Of a stretch of DNA of 64,000 nucleotides, positions 38,700-51,270 are shown in pieces. Position numbers and translations under genes: made by a program. The stretch spans positions 308,298,512 through 308,362,511 of the forward strand of contig CM060846.1 in assembly GCA_030762175.1 (NCBI GenBank), in the 5' to 3' direction. The notes beneath the pieces were generated by a model, which was not told the origin of the DNA, ran no database searches, and was given only the letters and a program-made list of their open reading frames with translations. The stretch's first letter is position 1. Each line of letters begins with the position of its first letter. Source of the DNA: Metallyticus violacea. Lineage: Eukaryota > Arthropoda > Insecta > Mantodea > Metallyticidae.

Positions 38700-39060
38700 A
38701 ACATTTTATAATATTTTAATTGGTAGCGCCATCTCATTAGTACTGCTTCAACATTTATAATTACACTTGTAGATATTGCGTTCTGAGTAGAAAATAAACT
38801 GCTTCTAGCTTCACGCACTTTGGCTAGGAAAATGTCCATATTCAACCAATTAGTGTGGTTCGCAAACAGGTGCCAGCATACCAATCGACCTCTAATTGCT
38901 TTATTTTTTTTTCTTTTTCTCAGAAACTTCCAGTGGGTACATTCCACCAGAATATGTTCCTATTCCTCATCCGCTCCACAAAATGGGGAGCTGTCTTGTC
39001 ATTTTTGAGCCTTCTAACCTTCCAGTGTAAACCAATAAATAACTAGCACATTTAGGTTTG
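38700..39060 (-). pseudogene. LINE ORF2 C-terminal fragment (zinc-finger-like tail)
   Basis: The minus strand reads DSSPFCGADEEQEHILVECT followed by HWKFLRKRKKNKAIRG, from about 38990 down to 38700, with one frame change. The CxxC...H...C layout (FCGxxEEQEHILVEC) is the cysteine/histidine tail found after the RT/RNase H part of many non-LTR retrotransposons. A YLLVYTGRLEG-like piece just before it fits the RxHL...L motif. The 44770-45050 fragment has the same motif. Confidence 0.65.
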
Positions 39061-40286
39061 CAACAGAATATTTAACGAGAAGTAGAACAAAGTCGCGTGA
39101 TTTCATCTAATTAAGAACATTTTAAATTATGAGTGGTAACACTAGAAGAGGATAGGAAAACAGCAACAACGGGCTAGTTATTTTGATTGACGTCTGGGAT
39201 ACTTGAATTATATATTCAGTTATTATGCTGCTATGATTTTGTCACTTATAACTTTGCACCTTCATTTATTTGCTAATTTTAACATCTAAATAATTAAATA
39301 AACATTACTACTGTTGAAAGCAGCACTTTTAAAATAAACGAAAAAGAATTGAGGTGAGCTAACAAAATTCCGATAATATGTTATTGATAATTTGGTCATG
39401 AAATTTATTGCTTATATCGCACAATTCTCTCTTTGGCTTACTTACGTTTCTCTCGAGAATGCATGCCGTTTGGGTTTTTGTCATGGAAATTTCTGATGTG
39501 AATAACAGCACGAAGCACTAGTTCTTTGGCCAGCTCCAGAATAAAATTTCTACGGCATATTTTTCTTGCAGTTTTCACTCTGTTTAGAATAGCACCATTT
39601 GGTCCAGCTCTTTATCTACTCCACATTTGGTGAAGCTATAGAAGCTCTGGGGACTTCTTTTTATCAGTAATGTCAACATTTTGGTGCATTCTATAGGGTA
39701 GTATATTTAACTATGATGTGCAGTCTATTTGTGGCACCTTTTCTCAAAAAAGAGTTATACGCTGCAGTTATACACCTCCTTAGGCAACAATGACACTTCT
39801 CATATTTTTTTCTACGAAACCTCCGGTTGATGATGAAAATGCATCTAGTTGTCTTGTTGTTACATGAAAACATTTTCCTGGGAATAAAAAAGCCTTGTTG
39901 CCGGGAATTGTTTTGATTTTCTTATCGTGAAAATGAATGTGTACTCGGTCCGTGAGGGATGCCTGTTCAAAGTGTATCATCGGCGACGCGCTCTTGATGG
40001 CGCATAGGAGATGTAATAGTTTGAACTTGAACTGTTCTGCTCCTTTGTTGAAGAGTATATCCTACACGAGTTGTTAGTCTGTCATTCAGCAGAAAGCACA
40101 AAAGGAACAGTATTAACATTTGACATTTTTCCTTCTATTCTTTCCATTGTCACTGCTGCCAGATTCATACTTAGTATCTCATTGAACGTTTTTAATAATT
40201 CCTCTTCAGTCTAGAGAAATAGACCTTTAGTTATGATTAAAAATTACAATGTAAAACATGTAGTAAAGAATATATATTGTTTCATA
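39061..40286. other. unassigned DNA
   Basis: Minus frames 39873-39691 and 39980-39780 overlap and are moderately long. They include a basic, Cys-containing stretch (RRKKYEKCHCCLRRC), which I could not assign. A decayed transposase is possible but unproven. Confidence 0.35.
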
Positions 40287-40521
40287 GGATTTAACGCCCG
40301 TTTATATTGCTGAGGCATCACGTACATGCGACTAAATGATAAATTGGGAGAAGATTTTTGATTTCAAAAGCAGAAAGCGTCCCTGGTCTAAGTTTAAGGA
40401 ATCTCCCCAGCATTTGCCATTTATGAGCACTGAGGAAAATCTTGACGGTTCTGGCGGGAATCAAATCCCAGACCTTCCCCTTATGAATTGGTGCCTTAAT
40501 GATGTCGGCCTCCCTTTTTCG
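40287..40521 (-). repeat. SINE-A copy, diverged
   Basis: Reverse complement of SINE-A: ggatttaacgcccgtttata at the left (3' end of the SINE), ccccagcatttgccatttat and cactgaggaaaatctt in the body, and ggcgggaatcaaatccc (B box, degraded) with ccttaatgatgtcggcc (A box) at the right. Several internal differences mark it as older than the 52068 copy. Confidence 0.85.
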
Positions 40522-43500
40522 GTGTGAAAAATGAAATAATATGTTAGCAGCCCCACCTTTCTCCTGCTTGTTAAAAGTTTAAGTACAATTATAATACTCT
40601 GTTATCAGAACACACAAACAATGGATGCTGACTTCTCACATTTTTTTTCTTAGAAACAATGCGAAGCAGAAAGTAATTGTGGTAGTGATATCGGAAAAAA
40701 ATATTGTTCTTTAAGGCAGAAAAGTCAAACAATATAAACTTGAGTAACACGTTATACAATAATTAGATGAACAAACTTAGGAAAAGTCACTGATCGCTAA
40801 ACAGAATGAAAAAGCGGGTTGTTAAAATGTCACACATAGGAGCATTTGCTAAGGAATATATAAATAGCGTTGTAACTTTTGCAACTTTTAATGATCTACT
40901 GAACAACGATTTTTGAAAAGGAATAAAAGTTTAATGAAATTCGCACATTGGTGCTACAGATTTAAAATTCAGGCTATAGCACACAAATTTCGATACTTAA
41001 TAATTTAGGAAATAATAAACGATGTATTTTCACAACCCAGCCACGGGCTATGAATTGCTGTTTAAAATTTTTAACGGCTTTCTCTCTAAGGGCTGTCATA
41101 ATTTTAAATGAATCAGGTATATATTCTGTCTTTGTTAGAAATATTCAGTGGTTTAACTCAGCAATATCGCAAAATTATTGAAATCGATATTATTCACAGA
41201 CATAAATAATTTCTTTTTTCAGTGCACGCACACTTACAATTGCAGGCCGCTATCGCGATTAACTTAATTTTACAATCAGAGGGGACGAGTGTTGAAAGGG
41301 TTGAACTTGACTTTCCCTCCATTGTGTTGTTTACCGTGATAATTTTGGTTGTTTGCTGAACATTCATGTGCGGAATCTTATCGGTATTGCGTTCTCTAAT
41401 GGCCCATAAAGGTGGAAAGAGGATGAGCTAGCTATTATTTGCAATCGCACTGGATTGTCTCCAGGGTACCGCAAAAGCAAATATCTGATAATTAGGCGTA
41501 ATTACAGGTCGTACACTTTCTTCAATAAAGGGGGGGGTAACTTTTCAATTTGTTTAGTATCACATGATAAGAGTACTTAATTGAAGACATGATTTCCCTA
41601 ACCACGCATTAGCTCTTGACGAAATCAATAAAGACTTATTCTCTTTTGAGATTAGTAACTTGGATATAGATATTTAAAACTAGTCTCAGTTTCCAATGAC
41701 AGCGCATATTTTGTCTGTAATACATGCATCAAACTACAGCGCTAGTATTGTTAAGAAACTTATTTGTTCAAGTTCGATACTAAATCTTTGATTTTGCAAA
41801 GGAATATGCACGCAACAATGTTTGAAAATGTCTATTTGGTCAATGAAATCATTAAAGAACAACAAAAGTATCTCTTTATTTTGAGTTCCACACTCCACTT
41901 TCTGAATCCTCAGCATTCGGAACCTGTTCATCATACTGATCCAGAAGACTTTGAAAACGAGGTGCTTTTCAGGCAAAATTGAGAAAAGAAATTTTGTATT
42001 ATCCCTGTCTTTAGCAGCTTTCAAGGGGAATTTTATTTGTATAAGCTATCTTAAGATTAGTTTACTTTCCCTTAGGTTACGAATGTCTCTACAACTGATT
42101 CATTTGATGTCTTACTCGTTTTTGTGTATTTGATCTATATTCAATTAATTTGTAAGAATCCACTGTACATTTTTCTGGCTTTTTAAATATGGGAAGCGGT
42201 TTCTTAACTCAAGAAGTAAACTTGCGTAAAATCCTTAATCATATTCTGTTCTACATTAAATATATTGCTTACATATATGTAGCTGTATTTGAGAAACATT
42301 CCAATTACATTCCATGTACGAAAGCACTTTTTTGGTGAACACACCTGACGAATGTAGTCTAATATACCATGATCAAGTAGATAAAACGAGTGTTACTTCT
42401 GTTTAAACTTGTGGTACCTGCTTGCTTTCCAGAACAACACGCTACCATGCTCTTGTGTGCTTATGAAGCTCAATTCGTCAGTGGCATGTAGTAGGTGCTG
42501 AAAACATGTGTTATTTTGTATGTCAAATGATAAGAACTCAGTTACATAAATATTATAACATTTAAATTTATTATGTTTTATAAACAAGCAAAAGTAGACA
42601 CTTTTTATGGTAATACTTAGTAACTTTGTTAAAATTATATCAACATTCATTTTTTTCCGTTGTAGTTCACCTATACTAGCCATGTCTGACGTTAGTTAAG
42701 TTATCGAATATACTTCTTTATAACTGTTGGGTCCGTATTCACAATATATATAAGAATGTATTATTCTCCTCTCGCCTATACAATGAGTTCATATCGCGGA
42801 CTATAGTGTACAAGTGCAGTAATTAAAATTACATGCTAACTATTGGCAATGTTTCCACATTAAACATAAGATTTTTTTACCAATAAGAAAGAATGACTTA
42901 ATTTCCCTTTTGGCGATATGGTAATCCTGATATGTGATACCAATCTAAACCTTAAAATGAAATTCGACAAAACTTTTTAGCACCTGGCTCATTTTCTACC
43001 AATTTCAGTATTTTAAAAAAATAAACACAATTTACGGGATGAGATTTCAGGTTCAATTTTTATTACTAATGTGAAATTTAACTGTTCTATGTAAAAATAT
43101 CGTTTTTATTTATGTACTGGACAATTTACTGCTGAAATTATTAATCTGCATATATTACAACAAAATCAAGTTTCATAATATCTAGCTTAGTGTAGTTAAT
43201 TTCATTTAATAAAACCTGGTGCCAACTTCTGAATCATAATTGACTCAGTAGTAAAAGTTGGCCCACGAATATCTGGCCACATCGCCTTGGCTGTACAAAC
43301 GCTCAATGATGGCTCACCGTGACCGGGCCTACGTTCATAATCCATGCAGTATATCAGCTCAAGGAAATATGGTTGAAATTGACTGTAGGAATGCCTTATT
43401 TCAGGTCTAATGAAATTAAAGTAGAATTTGTAGAACGTAGCTTCTAAACTAATCAAAGTTACAAACTTTTGAAACATTATTTTTGAAATTTAGCAGTCAA

Positions 43501-44769
43501 AAGCAGCTATTTTGTTCTTATACTTTGGGGTCCTTACTTTTCTCACAAATAACAGGCAGAATCTTTCTAGAAGAATTTAATATAAGTTTCATAGGTGAAG
43601 TCAATCCAAACTCTTAGCCATTGTGTTTTAACGAAATTTCAGGCAACACATTGATTCTAAAATTAAGAGGTTAGTAAAAATATAGGTATTAATAGTAGAA
43701 GAGAGAACACAGGTAGGTATATTTAAAAATATCGACAATAGTATACGGCTGGAAAAACAATTGACTGGCTAGAGTTTATAAATAAGGCAATTAACAAAAG
43801 TTGCCAAAACATTGAAAAATGGCCGTAACAACGGACTATTAAGAAACTCGAATGCTAGAGCACTTCAACAATTTTGACTACATATATTGCTTAACCTGTT
43901 TAATACCTTTAGCAATCAGTAGTGAACTATACTAATTTCATACAATTCGTATCGAAAATGTCCTATGCTTTTATTGCAAAAAGTGAGTTAGTTATACATT
44001 TCCAAGTAATTTAGAAGCGATTTTAATTTAAAATAGATACTTTTAAACTTTTTTTTCAATGAAGAGAGAAGTTGGTGTTTTTGCTTTCTTGTTTCATGGG
44101 AAAAAGCGATGTTTTGCAAGAACACTTATTGTAGGAATGTTATATTACAGTTAGCAAAAAAAATTGGTGCAGTGGTCTGAAGCCAAATTTATGAGAATTT
44201 AGAGCTGAAAGAAAAGTTTATAACTGAGGAAAGGCAGTCATTCAAATATTTTTCAGAAATTTAGACGACAATTTTGGGATCATTCCTAAATTTTCCAGAC
44301 TTTGCTAACATAAGAAATTTAATTTGATGAAGATAAACAAGTATAAAGCTATGTCCTTTTAGCCTCTAGACGACTGCACGGGTAGTCGTTGTTTGCACTT
44401 TTGGTTTTAGCCCCTTACCTCTCACTAATAATGTTTCAAATGTTTAGGAATCAAACTATTATTACAGTTTGTACTTGGAATATTCAGCCGTAGCCACCGC
44501 AGATTAGACATATTTTTTTCAATTCTTTGAAATGAGGCATGTGTTTACACATTTATTTAAGGTAGTAGTCACGTGTATTTATTAGTTATTATTTAAATAC
44601 GCATTTATAAAATTTCGTTCCCTTGAATCTTTTGACCGCACATGTTATTCATTACACGACACTTAGAGAAAAGCAATTTGTACTTCAAATCAAATGCATT
44701 TACTTAACACGCACATACTGAAATACACACGCATATTTACAGTTTCTTAGTCGCGCATACATATTCTGT
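40522..44769. other. long AT-rich gap without supported features
   Basis: No gene, RNA gene or recognised repeat was found in 4.2 kb. Open frames at 41734-42024 (both strands), 42393-42683 (minus) and 43202-43477 (minus) have no recognisable motif. Some are moderately long and could hide decayed elements. Confidence 0.45.
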
Positions 44770-45050
44770 CCGGAAAGCCCCTCTACTCCAACAAAGCACT
44801 TCTAAATCCACACAGTTTACATAGAAAATATCCAAGCTTTGTCCAGTTGTCTTCATGTGTAATCGAATCCCAACATGCCAACCTATTCCTATTCCACCTA
44901 GCGAACGTAGCTCCCAGAACAGTCAACCTGACTGTTCGGTACGTAGGCAGTCCATTAAAATATGTTGCTAGTTTTCTTTGTCTTCACAAAAAGCACGCAT
45001 TCTCTGCCTGGCCTCATCTACTTTATTCGCCTTCCATGTCCCCAATCTAA
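44770..45050 (-). pseudogene. LINE ORF2 C-terminal fragment, second copy
   Basis: On the minus strand RMRAFCEDKEN and QHILMDCLRTEQ (about 45000-44935) repeat the CxxC/H/C-like tail of the 38700-39060 fragment (CEDKENxQHILMDC against CGADEEQEHILVEC); the first Cys pair is partly lost. A further Trp-rich tail follows in another frame (ARWNRNRLACWDSI). It ends 20 bases from the start of the mariner at 45071. Confidence 0.6.
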
Positions 45051-45070
45051 TCCATGCTAGGCCCGATCTA

Positions 45071-46301
45071 CGAGGTCTGTCCGATTACGAATAATAATTT
45101 TTACAGACATCATTTCTCGCGCTAATATTTAAATTTACAATATGTTGTTTGCTTAATGACGTAATGTACACACGATTCTAGTTTCATTGTTGTCTATTCC
45201 GGTTTCCACCTGTGAATGGTGTGCAAAATTAGACATGTTCACAAAATGGAAGTGACATTTGACAAAAAATATGCTGCTCTGAAATTCTGCTTTAACTATA
45301 TAAATTTTCAGCCGAGGCTTATGGAGAGTTTGTGCTTCCGTATAGCACAGTTGGGAGATGGTTTATAATCTTTAAAAATAGGAGCCAACCAAGTTCAAAG
45401 GAAGGTGGACCCAGGGCTCCAGTTTGTGTTCTAACTGAAGAAAACAAAAGCACTGCTGTCATTGTGAAACAGGATACTGGAAAACATTAAGAACATTTTT
45501 AGAAATAATGAACATTTCACTGGATACCACCCACGTGTTGGTAACTTAAAAGTTGCATATGAGGCGATAATTCCAAGACGGCTGATTCACGAGCAAAAGG
45601 ACGTTCTTGTGCTGGTTTGCACACATTTAAGATGCGGATTTTATTTCAAGGGTAATCACTGCTAATGAAACTTGCCTACTCATTTCGATCTTGAAAGCAA
45701 ACAGCAATGCTCTATGTGGACATCTCCATTATCACCAACCGGCAAATTTATGGTAATCTTATAATCTTTTTATATTCAAGAAATAGTTTACCAGCATGTT
45801 GTACCTAAACACAAAACTGTATCTGGGCAATACTACAGAAATATTGTGAAAACTCTGTAAGAACCACATCACAAGCAAAAGGCCACATTTCCGTGCAACC
45901 AGCTGGATGCTACCCCACGATGATGCACGGCCGTACATCGCAAATGCTGTTGCTGAATATCTCACAAAATTTAATGTGAAGCCTGTCCCTCACCCAGCCT
46001 ATAGCTGAAATTTATCCACGTGCGAGTTTTTAATTTTTCCCAAATTGATGAAACACCTTCATTTTGATTTATTTATGGACGCTCTTTAACAAAACGCCTT
46101 CATAGGAGGCATTTTACATCATCAGAAGCAGTGGTGAAAACTGTGGAGTCGATTCTGAAGGATTTGTCAAAAATGGTTCGCAGCATGTCTTTGAGGACTG
46201 GTACAGGTGCATTGTATCCAACTGATACTATTTTGAGAAAGACAATCAAAATTAGGAGTAGGAGTAAAGGTATGCTGTCGAAAACAATTGAACAGCCCTC
46301 G
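45071..46301 (+). mobile_element. near full-length mariner element (pseudogene)
   Basis: TA dinucleotides flank it (45069-45070, 46302-46303). The left end CGAGGTCTGTCCGATTACGA and the reverse of the right end, CGAGGGCTGTTCAATTGTTT, are inverted repeats shared with the 8904 copy. Plus-strand blocks in order: MEVTFDKKYAALKFCF-like start (about 45245), EAYGEFVLPYSTVG region, ENKSTAVIV-like linker, QYYRNIVKTL (about 45822), HPAYSXNLSTCEF (about 45990, with a stop at the usual Pro and Glu for the third Asp), and the C-terminus SQHVFEDWYR... YFE ending at a TAG near 46258. Stops and shifts make it dead. A 29-nt SINE-B stub interrupts it at 46063-46091. Confidence 0.88.
46051..46103 (-). repeat. 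29-nt SINE-B stub with 12-bp target duplication
   Basis: tttgatttatttatggacgc and then tctttaaca (46063-46091) is the reverse of the SINE-B 3' end (gttaaagagcgtcc...aaataaatcaaa). It is flanked by aaacaccttcat (46051-46062) and aaacgccttcat (46092-46103), differing at one base. Removing it restores the spacing of the mariner sequence. Confidence 0.85.
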
Positions 46302-46303
46302 TA

Positions 46304-46735
46304 TTTTGCAAACTCATGGTATGTGTACACTTTCTGCCCCATCTAATTTTGAGTTCATTGCCCAAAATAAATTGATATTTGCTTTCTGCCTTCTGCATCT
46401 GCTAAGATTTTTTTTTTTTTTTGTATTTCCTCCAAACACGATTCTTTGCTCTCTTCTCCGACAGTGACAGGTTCTAGTTTTCTTAGTCTGTTGTAAGGAG
46501 AACATTTTAATTGTGTACCTGGAGATACGTACCAGACCACAGAAGGGAGGAAGGATGATTATGAACACTGCATGAGGTTTTGTTACTACGTAAAATATTT
46601 TAATAATATAAAAAAGTAATTCTGAATGTCTGGTTTATATTTGAATATATAAAATATAAAAATGTGATTTTTAAGATCGGAAAAAGGCTAAATTAGATTA
46701 ACTTGCATGCTTAATTTCGAGTTTAAAGTTTTAAA

Positions 46736-46770
<35 letters not shown>

Positions 46771-49201
46771 TATAATTATTTGAACTTATGTAGTTGCAAT
46801 ATTTTAAGCTTTGTTGTGTTATTTTGGGGGGAGAATCCTAAGGTAGGCCTAGGTACCATAACTGCAGCAACATAAGGCTAATTTAAGGTTGTTAAACATT
46901 TATATATTAATAATTCATCTAAGATCTTTGCTTAGGAACCACTAACATAAAGCATTAGTTTTCTGCTGGTAAGAAAAGATGCGCGCAGGACGGTTTTTTC
47001 AACACAATAGTGATTTATTCTTATGAAAGATATCTGGATCTATTTTTCATTATATGTGAGTTTATGTTATATTCTTTAGTAGCTTTCATTTGTCTTTTGT
47101 TGTATTTATAAAAATACGAACATTTAGGAGAAACTGTTGCAATTGTTTATATACAGTAGTAATTAAAAATAATAACTATCATTATTAAAGATAATCACGT
47201 TGATCTACTGTTGACTTCACCGCTCTATCTACATTTTGTACGGTAATCGGTGCCAAAATTAAAAAATAGCGCTTTCTTTTCATACAACAAGCATCGAGAA
47301 ACAGGAAGGAATCACGAAGACCCAAAGAGGAATTTATATACGAATGAGCTGTGCATATATAAGCTCAAAGTGGAAAACGAGGAGAGGGGAACCTTTCATA
47401 ACCATTAAATATAAAAGAAGTTGCAGGCACAATTTTAACACTCTCTCGAGAGCCGTACCATAATAAGGATCTTGAGTCTCCACTTTCCGCTAGCGGTAGC
47501 GCCGAGGAAAATAACGATAGCGGAGCTGTTGTGAAGTGTGCTTAAGTGGCTGTAGTTTCTCAGAAACATGAACTGAGGTTTCTTATGTAGTATTAGTCTT
47601 CCTTGCAATGTCGGAACGCTTTTAAGTAAGTGGTTAAAACAAAATTCGTATACACCAAAGCAATAAGAGAATCTCATGAACGTAAATTTTGTTAAAGAAT
47701 GAGAAATGGAAAGTAAAACTTAATTATTGCAAAGGATATACAAAAGATAAAATAGATAATATGTTGAAACTTACTGTTTGGTAAAATTTTGATGGCTAGA
47801 TCGATAAAGCTAAGTAGTATACATATATTATACCGTGCCCTCATTCCGCAACGCAATCGTAGTTTGTATACACTTGTGGAAACCGGATGACAATAAGTGG
47901 AAGCACGATTCCCGGTAAGACAGGAGTTCAAGTTCCCCTGACAGACAATTGAGCTTGCTCACTCCTTTTTATCATGCCAATCGTTTCAGTTGCATTTATG
48001 TAGGAAAGGCTTCTTTGACTTTCTTCTATGTATTTACATTGTATAATGTACCGAGATTGAGATATATGGTAGAACAAAGAATATTTATTTATGATTAAGT
48101 GCAAAATAAATCTTATTAGCTCTGTAGGGGAGAATTTTGTGCTGATTTTTCAAAAGAAACACCTCCATTGGAAAGTGCAATTTTCAGATTGGTGAACAAA
48201 GTTGGAATCCAAGGTGTTTTTCTTGACAAGAAACAGAGGCCAAAAAGCGGGGTTTAGCGTAAGAGATGCCTCATGAAATAGGCTATCGATTAGAAATTTC
48301 TTCACTAAAATATTTATCACGATTAACCCATCGAGTTGTATCTGTTGGCTGTGCGCATAAAACAGCTCAGTGCTGCACCTACTTCCATATAAAATCACTG
48401 CTGTACCGGAAGAAGATGAATAAGAATACGAAGAAGAAGCCCTGAAATGCAATATCTACAAGGCAGTTTACAACATTCGATAGTATGACTCGCGACGAGT
48501 GTCAGAAGAGCTTTTCAAAGTATTCAGCAGAGGCAGACAATTTGAGTATTAACTATGATGGTGAGTACAACATTAATTACTATTTACTTCTAATAAATAA
48601 CGAAACAAATTAAAATGCATTAACTTTCTGTCGACAAAATCAATTTCCGAATGCGTAGTGTAATGAGGACAGTGTGTAAAGCATCTCGATTTTAAATTTT
48701 GTTAGATTATATTAAATAAAACTGTGAGAAGCGGCAATTATATCTGGAGTTGCTGATGTTACGCCGATGGCATTCACGCCAATGAAAAAGTTCGTAAGAA
48801 ATTTTAACACTTTGGACTTTATTGTTGTGTAGTAATATTCACTTTATGAAGTAAATTAAATGATTTTCTTTGTTTTGATTTGTATCAGTTCACTCGATAA
48901 AGACGTGCAGTTATATGGTACAAATATTTCAATTAGACATGCATTCTTACAATTAGGCATCGGAATCCTTAAGCACTTAGTATTACGTTAGGTACCCTTA
49001 AACTATAACAAAGCCGGCAGACAAAAAAGAACTGAAGGACAGACGAAATGGAAGAGGTTGGTTTGACTTAAAATACAAACAGACGAATCCCGATCTACAG
49101 TCACGCCTCCTTTCATGAACGGCAACGGAGAAAGCCAAGGAAAATTCCAGGTAGTGTGGCTTCAGCATATGTAAGAAGATAATTGTCTCTATATCCAAGT
49201 T
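46304..49201. other. AT-rich DNA without supported features
   Basis: Contains a run of 30 A residues at 46739-46768 with no element body recognised beside it. A possible short exon is noted at 48485-48560. Other frames (47435-47931 minus, 48150-48452 minus) have no motif. Confidence 0.45.
46739..46768. repeat. poly(A)30 tract
   Basis: An uninterrupted run of 30 A residues. It could be the tail of a retrotransposed copy, but flanking duplications were not found. Confidence 0.9.
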
Positions 49202-49275
49202 GACCTTAGAGCTCAGTTGGCTAGAACGCAAGGCTAATAACATAGAGGTAGGGGGTTTGATCCCTCGCAAGTACA
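49202..49275 (+). pseudogene. tRNA-Ile(AAT)-like pseudogene
   Basis: The 74-base sequence keeps tRNA-Ile landmarks: D arm gctcagttggctagaac (A box-like), anticodon loop ctaataa with anticodon AAT, and T loop gggggtttgatcccTC (B box with C to T). Anticodon-stem pairing fails at two of five pairs and the acceptor stem at three of seven, so it is unlikely to be a working tRNA. It could also be the head of an undescribed tRNA-Ile-derived SINE, but no shared body is seen. Confidence 0.7.
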
Positions 49276-49485
49276 ATAGTTTGTTTTTTAATCACAATTT
49301 GATTACTCTATTCTTATTTTATAAATGTTCCTTTTTAATGCTACTTATTAGAGAGGATAGCTCATAGGTTACACTTTTACTTTTATTTCATGCACTGTAA
49401 ATGCTCAAATAAAAGTAATTCTGTTGTTGCTTTATGACTACATGAACTGCACGTCATTGATTTCTTTGCACCCTTGGTCGAAAAA

Positions 49486-49523
49486 TTAGGTTAGGTTAGG
49501 TTAGCTTATCTTAGGTTACGTTA
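49486..49523. repeat. interstitial (TTAGG)n telomere-like repeat
   Basis: Eight pentamer units: TTAGG three times, then TTAGC, TTATC, TTAGG, TTACG and a final TTA. TTAGG is the telomere unit of most insects. A further ggttaggtta occurs at 49579, inside a diverged direct repeat (ttacgttaaaaaatatatgc / ggttatttaaaaaaaaaata). Confidence 0.85.
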
Positions 49524-50050
49524 AAAAATATATGCAAAACTAATAGGATTAAAACAACGCATAGTTTGCAAATTTCGGTTAGGTTATTTAAAAAAAAAAT
49601 ATTTGCAAAACTTATAGTGTTAAAAGCGTATTTTTCCCGTGTCATTATTATTTCCTTTGCTAGTTACATTGCTACATTACATTTTCCCCATTTGTTGTTG
49701 TCGTATACTGAGTGTGATTAAGTATTAACATGCATCCCAAAAAGTCAATTTTTGGCTTACGATTGCTTGTTTCCGTGCGTTACGATTGATTTATCCGCCT
49801 GCATTTGTTGCACACTACCACTACTTCAGCTCGGCTCTCTCTGTTGCCGCACATAAAGGGAGGCCTGACCTCAGGATTCGTCCCTCTGTAAGGAAAAATG
49901 TTAGTTTGAACTGGTGACCTATTGTATCCCTCTCACGTGCTGTCTGCAGTCAAGTACCAACATAACTTTTGGTTTTAGTGCTTAGAAATTCCGATTCCCA
50001 CTTATAACAAGATATTCCGTAAGATATACTAATATCTTTATGAAAACAAC
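49524..50050. other. unassigned DNA
   Basis: It includes the second copy of the ~65-bp direct repeat next to the telomere-like units (to about 49632). The rest is unassigned. Confidence 0.4.
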
Positions 50051-50351
50051 GGGTCGGTGCTGGTGGTGTAGTGGTTACCATACTTGCCTCCTACACCCAA
50101 GAACGCGGGTTCGAACCCGGCCAGGACCGATGGATTTTTTCGAGCGTAAAAATCCTAAATATGGCTTCCTTCGGAAGGGAAGTAAAGCCGTGGGTCCCGT
50201 GTCGTACATTTACGGCACGACAAAGAACCTCAAGCCTGAAAGAGAGGCCTCTGAGCAAAATTTGTCGGCCGTTTCACGCCCTGAATTGAATGGGACGCTG
50301 ATGACCTGAGATGTTAAAGAGCGTCCGCAAATAAATCAATCAAAAAAAAAA
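50051..50351 (+). repeat. SINE-B, full length
   Basis: A box TGGTGTAGTGGT and intact B box GGGTTCGAACCCG lie in the tRNA-like head. The body contains gcttccttcggaagggaagt and gcctctgagcaaaatttgtc, and the tail is aaataaatcaatcaaaaaaa. It is among the best-preserved copies here and so relatively young. No clear target duplication was found. Open frames across it are artefacts. Confidence 0.92.
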
Positions 50352-51270
50352 TTGTAAGTGCAAAATATTTCCATTTCCCAGAACGAACTCTATAAATATA
50401 ATAAATGCGTTAATAAATGTCATGAGAATTTGGGGCAAGATCGTTGTCAGTAACAATCAAATTTATGAAAAAGAATCAAACGTGGGCAGAATGTTGCATA
50501 ACTAAACAAGTCACTATTAAATAAAGCTGTAATGCCAAGTCTTAGCCATGGAGGTCTAACAACAATGTGTAAAGTTTGGCGAAATTTGTGCAAACGCATA
50601 TTGCGAACGTGATTCAGGCGTTATAGACAAGAAACACGTATTAAATATATTAACTTGTTAAGAATAAGCATTGGAATCAATTTACAAACCATTGGAGATG
50701 CATTTATCCCTGTTTTAAGCTATAATTGCAGAATATTTAAAATAGCTCAATTTTTGGAGGAGAAAATTGAGAATAAAATTGAAAAAGATATGAAAATTAA
50801 AAGTTAAGAAAAATATCTGTAAAGTTAGCTACTTCATATGGGTAATAATTATATATTTATTGTGGTAAGTATTAGGAATAAACTTCGTCACTTTCCTAAT
50901 CTTTATCTAAGTTATATAGTTGTCAGTAACATCCTTCTGCCAGTGATAATATTAACGGTGTTGTTTCTTATACCTTTCAGTCATACTTTCACTGCCGATT
51001 TGTCTACCCACTTATTTTTGTTCAAGGCACTTTTGAAATTGCTATTATATTTAAAATAAATCCTTTAAAACAGAAAAAAACGTGATTGTCCACATAATAA
51101 AGGTGTAAATGTAAAATGAATTAGCAGATATATAAATTGTTTCTAGTAATACTTATTGTATATCATTACAACATATTTCCACCAATGCTAAAGTTTAAAC
51201 TCAAATCCTGGGAATTAATGCCAGAAAGCCTATTGATCAAACAAACTGCAATAAAAAATATGACTTAGAT
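50352..51270. other. AT-rich unassigned DNA
   Basis: No supported feature. The hydrophobic frame 50838-51059 has no recognisable family. Confidence 0.45.

Noticed and set aside
39691..39980. Possible piggyBac-type Cys-rich tail
   Set aside because: The cysteine spacing does not match and no upstream transposase is readable.
47870..47950. T-arm-like caggagttcaagttcccctg
   Set aside because: A stem-loop with B-box similarity, but no A box at the right distance and no further tRNA features.
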